A stretch of 9,223 nucleotides of DNA from an uncultured Helicobacter sp. GTDB taxonomy: Bacteria; Campylobacterota; Campylobacteria; Campylobacterales; Helicobacteraceae. A program made the position numbers and the translations under genes. Within the stretch, counting starts at the first letter, position 1; every line of letters starts with the position of its first letter. Below, piece after piece: positions 6,758 to 9,223 of the stretch. The notes below the pieces were generated by a model. That model ran no database searches and was not told the origin of the DNA. It was given only the letters and a program-made list of their open reading frames with translations. Location of the stretch: contig NZ_CAJTLL010000004.1 in the NCBI RefSeq assembly GCF_910577135.1, positions 1 through 9,223 of the forward strand. Reading direction: 5' to 3'.

Positions 6758-7669
6758 CTATGTGGTTACTATTCGTTTTTTGCGGATTCTAAAAGCGGAT
6801 TGTATCATAAAATGCTCTCCAAAAAATATACGAGGTAAGGCATAAAGGTGATTTTTATGCTGGGGATAGATACAGCCACGCCGTGTTGTTGTGGCAGTGG
6901 CAAAACCTAGCTTTGGTATGATAGAAAAATATGAAGAATCTACTTCAAGCCTACTTCCAAAAGGATATGCAAAGTGTTTAGGAATATAGCCTAGATATTG
7001 TGTAAAAAGCTGCTGGGATAGGGTAATGTCATCTATGACTTGTTTTTGTGAGAGTTGATTTAAAATAGGGTGAGAGTGCGTGTGCGCTCCTATCGTGCAA
7101 AGATTCTTATCCCCCCCCCCCATTGTATCTAATAGCTTAATGTCTTCCCAAGTAAGTGCTAGAGAATCATAAGCACGAGGATTATAAGGGATGTTTAAAG
7201 AGCGCATAATCTCCTCCCCATCTTCATAGCTTTGGGTATGTGTGATAATATGATGACGTAATGTAAGAAACATCATTTCTTTAGATTCTTTGCTTGAGAG
7301 GTCATAGCCGATATGTTGAAACTCCATATAATCCGTGCTTAAAAGATAATCCTCTAGTCCAAACCACCACATACTATGCGTGGATTGAGGGAAAGAAGTG
7401 CAGATATAAATGCAAAAGGGGATATTGTATTTTGCAAAAATAGGATAGGCATAGGTAAGATTATCTTTATAACCATCATCAAGCGTAATACATATAAAAT
7501 ATTCTGGGAGAGATTGATGTAAAAGCCCATAATGAAGCTCATCAAGGCTTATAAACACATAGCCAGATTGAAGAGAATCTACAATAAATTGCTCCAAAAA
7601 TGTGGGGGTAACCTTCATATTTTCATTAGGAGTAAGCTTATCCTCAAAGGGGGCTACACGATGAAGCAT
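6758..7669 (-). CDS. Phase-variable polysaccharide deacetylase (NodB homology domain), tract ON
   Basis: This family removes N- or O-acetyl groups from polysaccharides with a divalent metal. In the 303 residues the NodB motifs are present: catalytic and metal aspartates in ITLDDGYKDN (61-70), the metal-binding HxxxH in GAHTHSHP (H196, H200) and AYPFGSR (234-240). LHRVAPF at the start matches the first strand of the fold. A G11 tract encodes Gly184-186, a loop just before the HxxxH motif, and the frame is intact across it. The ATG at 7669 has AAGGG 9 nt upstream, but the original start is probably ATG 7749, behind a better AAGGA site. The 31-codon frame there runs into the family N-terminus (SFFKGL), then shifts frame by 1 nt near 7682. 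Restoring one A gives a protein of about 330 residues. Gaps: 8 nt to the next gene. Confidence 0.92.
   Translation of the reverse strand: MLHRVAPFEDKLTPNENMKVTPTFLEQFIVDSLQSGYVFISLDELHYGLLHQSLPEYFICITLDDGYKDNLTYAYPIFAKYNIPFCIYICTSFPQSTHSMWWFGLEDYLLSTDYMEFQHIGYDLSSKESKEMMFLTLRHHIITHTQSYEDGEEIMRSLNIPYNPRAYDSLALTWEDIKLLDTMGGGDKNLCTIGAHTHSHPILNQLSQKQVIDDITLSQQLFTQYLGYIPKHFAYPFGSRLEVDSSYFSIIPKLGFATATTTRRGCIYPQHKNHLYALPRIFFGEHFMIQSAFRIRKKRIVTT
7111..7121 (-). repeat. Poly-G tract of 11 (in frame) in the deacetylase
   Basis: Eleven C on plus, eleven G in the coding sense, read as ATG GGG GGG GGG GAT. The deacetylase frame passes through it, so this tract is ON at 11 and would be OFF at 10 or 12. 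It lies upstream of the codons for the metal-binding HxxxH motif, so an OFF tract removes the active site. Confidence 0.95.
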
Positions 7670-7749
7670 AAGAATAAGCCCTTAAAGAAAGATTGCGCTA
7701 TGTGAAAGCGAGAAAGATAATCCACAAGAGAATGAATGAATTGATACAT
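7654..7749 (-). pseudogene. Displaced N-terminus of the polysaccharide deacetylase
   Basis: ATG 7749 with AAGGA 7 nt upstream opens a 31-codon frame, MYQFIHSLVDYLSRFH and on to QSFFKG. It leaves the deacetylase frame at TTCTTTAAGGGC and stops at 7656-7654. Adding one A (TTT AAA GGG CTT) joins it to LILMLHRVAPF, the expected first strand of the NodB fold. It starts 20 nt after the preceding methyltransferase stop. Confidence 0.65.
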
Positions 7750-7769
7750 AATCTCATCCTTAAAATTTA

Positions 7770-8516
7770 CTATACTTTTTTAGCGATAATGCAAATAATC
7801 ACGGGATAGCGACTATCGTAGGTAAAAAGCTCTTTGTGTTTGAGCTCTTCAGCGGCGATTCCGTGTAGCTCGGCTATCACACTTAGCACATTTCCATAGC
7901 TTACCACCTCTACATTACCCTCTCCAAAAACGGCTTCAAAATCCTTTTTAATTCCCATATCCGTAAATCGCCAATAGTCTCCCCACCGCTCATAATCATA
8001 TTGTGAGATTTGCACTAATCCTGCCACAGTTACAAGAGCTACACTTTCTTTTATGCCCCTCCCCTCATTATTTTTTAGCATAAGATAAATGCCTTTAATC
8101 GCAGCCTTGTAATCATAAATAAAATTAAGTGTAACGGTGCAGATGAAGCAATCTAAGATATTATGGGGAAGGGTAGAATGTTTAGTTAAATCCCCTATAA
8201 TCGTTGCTTGCGGGCTAGAGCTATCAAAATGCAGGATTTCACTTTGCTCTATATCTGTGCCAAATTCTTTTGTATAGGTGTTTTCAGCGATTTCACACAC
8301 TCTGCCTTGTATATAATGTGCATTCTTACTAAGAAAATCATTTGTGTAGATTCTATCAATAGGTGTGCCTCTATCAAAGCCAAAGACACTTGATAGTGGT
8401 GTGGTTTGGCGGAGGTTATGCCATTTTGCAGGCTTGAGGGTGCGCGTTACTCTTTTTTGAAAATGTGCAAAAATGCGGCGAAGAATGCGATAAGGTGTAA
8501 GTATAGAGAATCTCAT
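7770..8516 (-). CDS. Methyltransferase-domain protein with FGFDRGTPIDR motif
   Basis: This is a SAM-methyltransferase-like protein of the kind found in polysaccharide loci; its substrate is unknown. In 248 residues, SVFGFDRGTPIDRIY (43-57) is the diagnostic N-terminal block. The motif I region is the degenerate RVCEIAENTYT (72-82), followed by IIGDLTKH (106-113), LDCFICTVTLNFIYDY (121-136), YWRFT (181-185) and SYGNVLSVIAELHG (206-219). In the loop before strand 6, where related proteins have LKPGG, it has LKNNEGRGIKES, encoded by an interrupted G run (GAGGGGAGGGGC). The N-terminus is basic (pI-raising Arg/Lys run 10-30). ATG 8516 has AAAGGA 7 nt upstream. It is probably the first gene of the operon that continues into the deacetylase 20 nt downstream. 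Confidence 0.87.
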   Translation of the reverse strand: MRFSILTPYRILRRIFAHFQKRVTRTLKPAKWHNLRQTTPLSSVFGFDRGTPIDRIYTNDFLSKNAHYIQGRVCEIAENTYTKEFGTDIEQSEILHFDSSSPQATIIGDLTKHSTLPHNILDCFICTVTLNFIYDYKAAIKGIYLMLKNNEGRGIKESVALVTVAGLVQISQYDYERWGDYWRFTDMGIKKDFEAVFGEGNVEVVSYGNVLSVIAELHGIAAEELKHKELFTYDSRYPVIICIIAKKV

Positions 8517-8535
8517 AAAATATCCTTTTTAGTGC

Positions 8536-8568
8536 GATAATATTTGTGTGATACCCGCACATATTATC
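8536..8568. repeat. Inverted repeat in the leader of the 8516 methyltransferase
   Basis: GATAATAT at 8536-8543 pairs perfectly with ATATTATC at 8561-8568 around a 17-nt centre that contains a further GTG/CAC pairing. It lies about 20 nt upstream of the ATG at 8516. It could be an operator or a weak hairpin in the mRNA leader; no T-run follows, so it is not a canonical terminator. Confidence 0.35.
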
Positions 8569-8671
8569 TTTAATTTTAGGCTGTATAGTTTTTATTAGAG
8601 GGAGGACTTATGCCCCTTAATGGCTACCTATAAAAAGAGGCAATAAGGTATTTGTATCAAATCAAGCGCGT

Positions 8672-8680
8672 ATTATAACA
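8672..8680 (-). promoter_or_regulatory. Extended -10 promoter for the glycan operon
   Basis: The minus strand reads TGTTATAAT, a perfect extended -10, just past the stop of the edge methyltransferase. Transcription would start near 8665, giving a long leader of about 148 nt to ATG 8516. The 166-nt gap 8517-8682 otherwise holds the inverted repeat at 8536-8568 and no recognisable gene or terminator. Confidence 0.45.
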
Positions 8681-8682
8681 AA

Positions 8683-9223
8683 TTATTTTCTCGCCTCAAG
8701 ATAAAGGCTTGAAACTCCTTTGTATGGAGAGCCATCGGCATTTATATCAAGTAGATATTCATTAAAATGTGGGATATGGGAAGATTCAAAGCTCATTTGC
8801 TCTATGTGGTGAAATTGAGCTTGATGCAAAAGACGCACAAGAGAGAAGCTATCATAAGCCCATTTATGCCGCTCTCCAATACTTGTGCGGATAAAAATTT
8901 CACTCGCAACAGAACGTGGAGTAAGGTAATAAAGGACTTTAAGATAAATAGAGAGGAGCTTATTTAGAATCTTATCGAGGGTGATTTTTGAGGCGAAAGG
9001 GACACTTTGGGTATTTTTTTTCAAGACATTTTCCCCTACGCGGTGCTCTATAAAATTTGCAAGGGTTATGTTTTGGGTTTGTTTGACATTCTCAAAACAA
9101 GCCCCCATATCGCCCCCACTTCGCATACGTACCATTTGGTCAAATATCTCAAGCATAAGCCAATCATATTCTTGTATCAGCATTTGCAGGTTTGAATCTT
9201 GCCCAGTTTCTTTCTTATGCCCC
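8683..9223 (-). CDS. C-terminal part of a methyltransferase, 5' end beyond the window
   Basis: The frame is open to the right edge, so this is the 3' part of a gene; ATG 9183 is internal, with no ribosome binding site, and codons continue upstream (HKKETGQDSNLQ). The visible 180 codons contain EYDWLMLEIFDQMVRMRSGGDMG, the conserved block of a class I SAM methyltransferase group that occurs in polysaccharide clusters (EYxWLxLExxDQxxRxxSGG). A predicted helical region follows, then the C-terminal SFSLVRLLHQAQF and a DGSPYKGVSSLYLEARK end. The SAM-binding half must lie outside the window, so the methyltransferase call rests on the C-terminal block from memory of the family. It is on the same strand as the cluster, separated by 166 nt with its own downstream promoter. 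The sequence ends in GGGG, possibly the edge of another tract. Confidence 0.75.
   Translation of the reverse strand, partial: GHKKETGQDSNLQMLIQEYDWLMLEIFDQMVRMRSGGDMGACFENVKQTQNITLANFIEHRVGENVLKKNTQSVPFASKITLDKILNKLLSIYLKVLYYLTPRSVASEIFIRTSIGERHKWAYDSFSLVRLLHQAQFHHIEQMSFESSHIPHFNEYLLDINADGSPYKGVSSLYLEARK

Noticed and set aside
8601..8633. Plus-strand mini-ORF ATG CCC CTT AAT GGC TAC CTA TAA behind GGAGG
   Set aside because: Only seven codons, with no gene downstream on that strand; the good ribosome binding site is probably chance.

Overview
The window looks like chromosome of an epsilonproteobacterium, most likely an enterohepatic-type Helicobacter. The basis is AT-rich sequence, promoters of the extended -10 type (TGnTATAAT) without a clear -35, an NrfHA nitrite reductase whose catalytic heme motif is CxxCH as in Campylobacter, and long homopolymeric G tracts inside surface-glycan genes. 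The genus call is inference from these traits, not a database match. Almost everything is on the minus strand; only pgeF is clearly on plus. No tRNA, rRNA, CRISPR array or insertion sequence was seen.

Left half (1-4943), housekeeping and respiration. Reading the minus strand from 4029 down: nrfH (TTG start) and nrfA form a two-gene operon for periplasmic nitrite ammonification, with a candidate CRP/FNR-type site and a -10 element upstream. Next come a membrane-anchored protein of unknown function (542-1558, own extended -10) and dgkA (diacylglycerol kinase). A further gene with a good ribosome binding site starts at 14 and runs off the left edge. pgeF (peptidoglycan editing factor) diverges from nrfH.

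Right half (4946-9223), a minus-strand glycan-tailoring cluster. In order of transcription: the C-terminal part of a methyltransferase (edge-truncated), an intact methyltransferase with an FGFDRGTPIDR motif, a NodB-type polysaccharide deacetylase, a methyltransferase with a DYGGG motif, and a methyltransferase with an N-terminal Cys4 region. The last four are tightly packed (gaps of 20 and 8 nt, then a potential ATGA overlap) and probably form one operon.

The striking feature is that three consecutive genes each carry a poly-G tract of 11, 9 or 11 G. In this copy the deacetylase is in frame across its tract. The middle methyltransferase's tract selects among three C-termini. The last methyltransferase is switched off by its tract, and 10 or 13 G would restore about 315 or 316 residues. 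Two further frameshifts not at G tracts are visible, near the deacetylase N-terminus and near codon 220 of the middle methyltransferase; they are real inactivating mutations or sequencing indels. Together the cluster reads as a combinatorially phase-variable deacetylation and methylation module for a surface polysaccharide.
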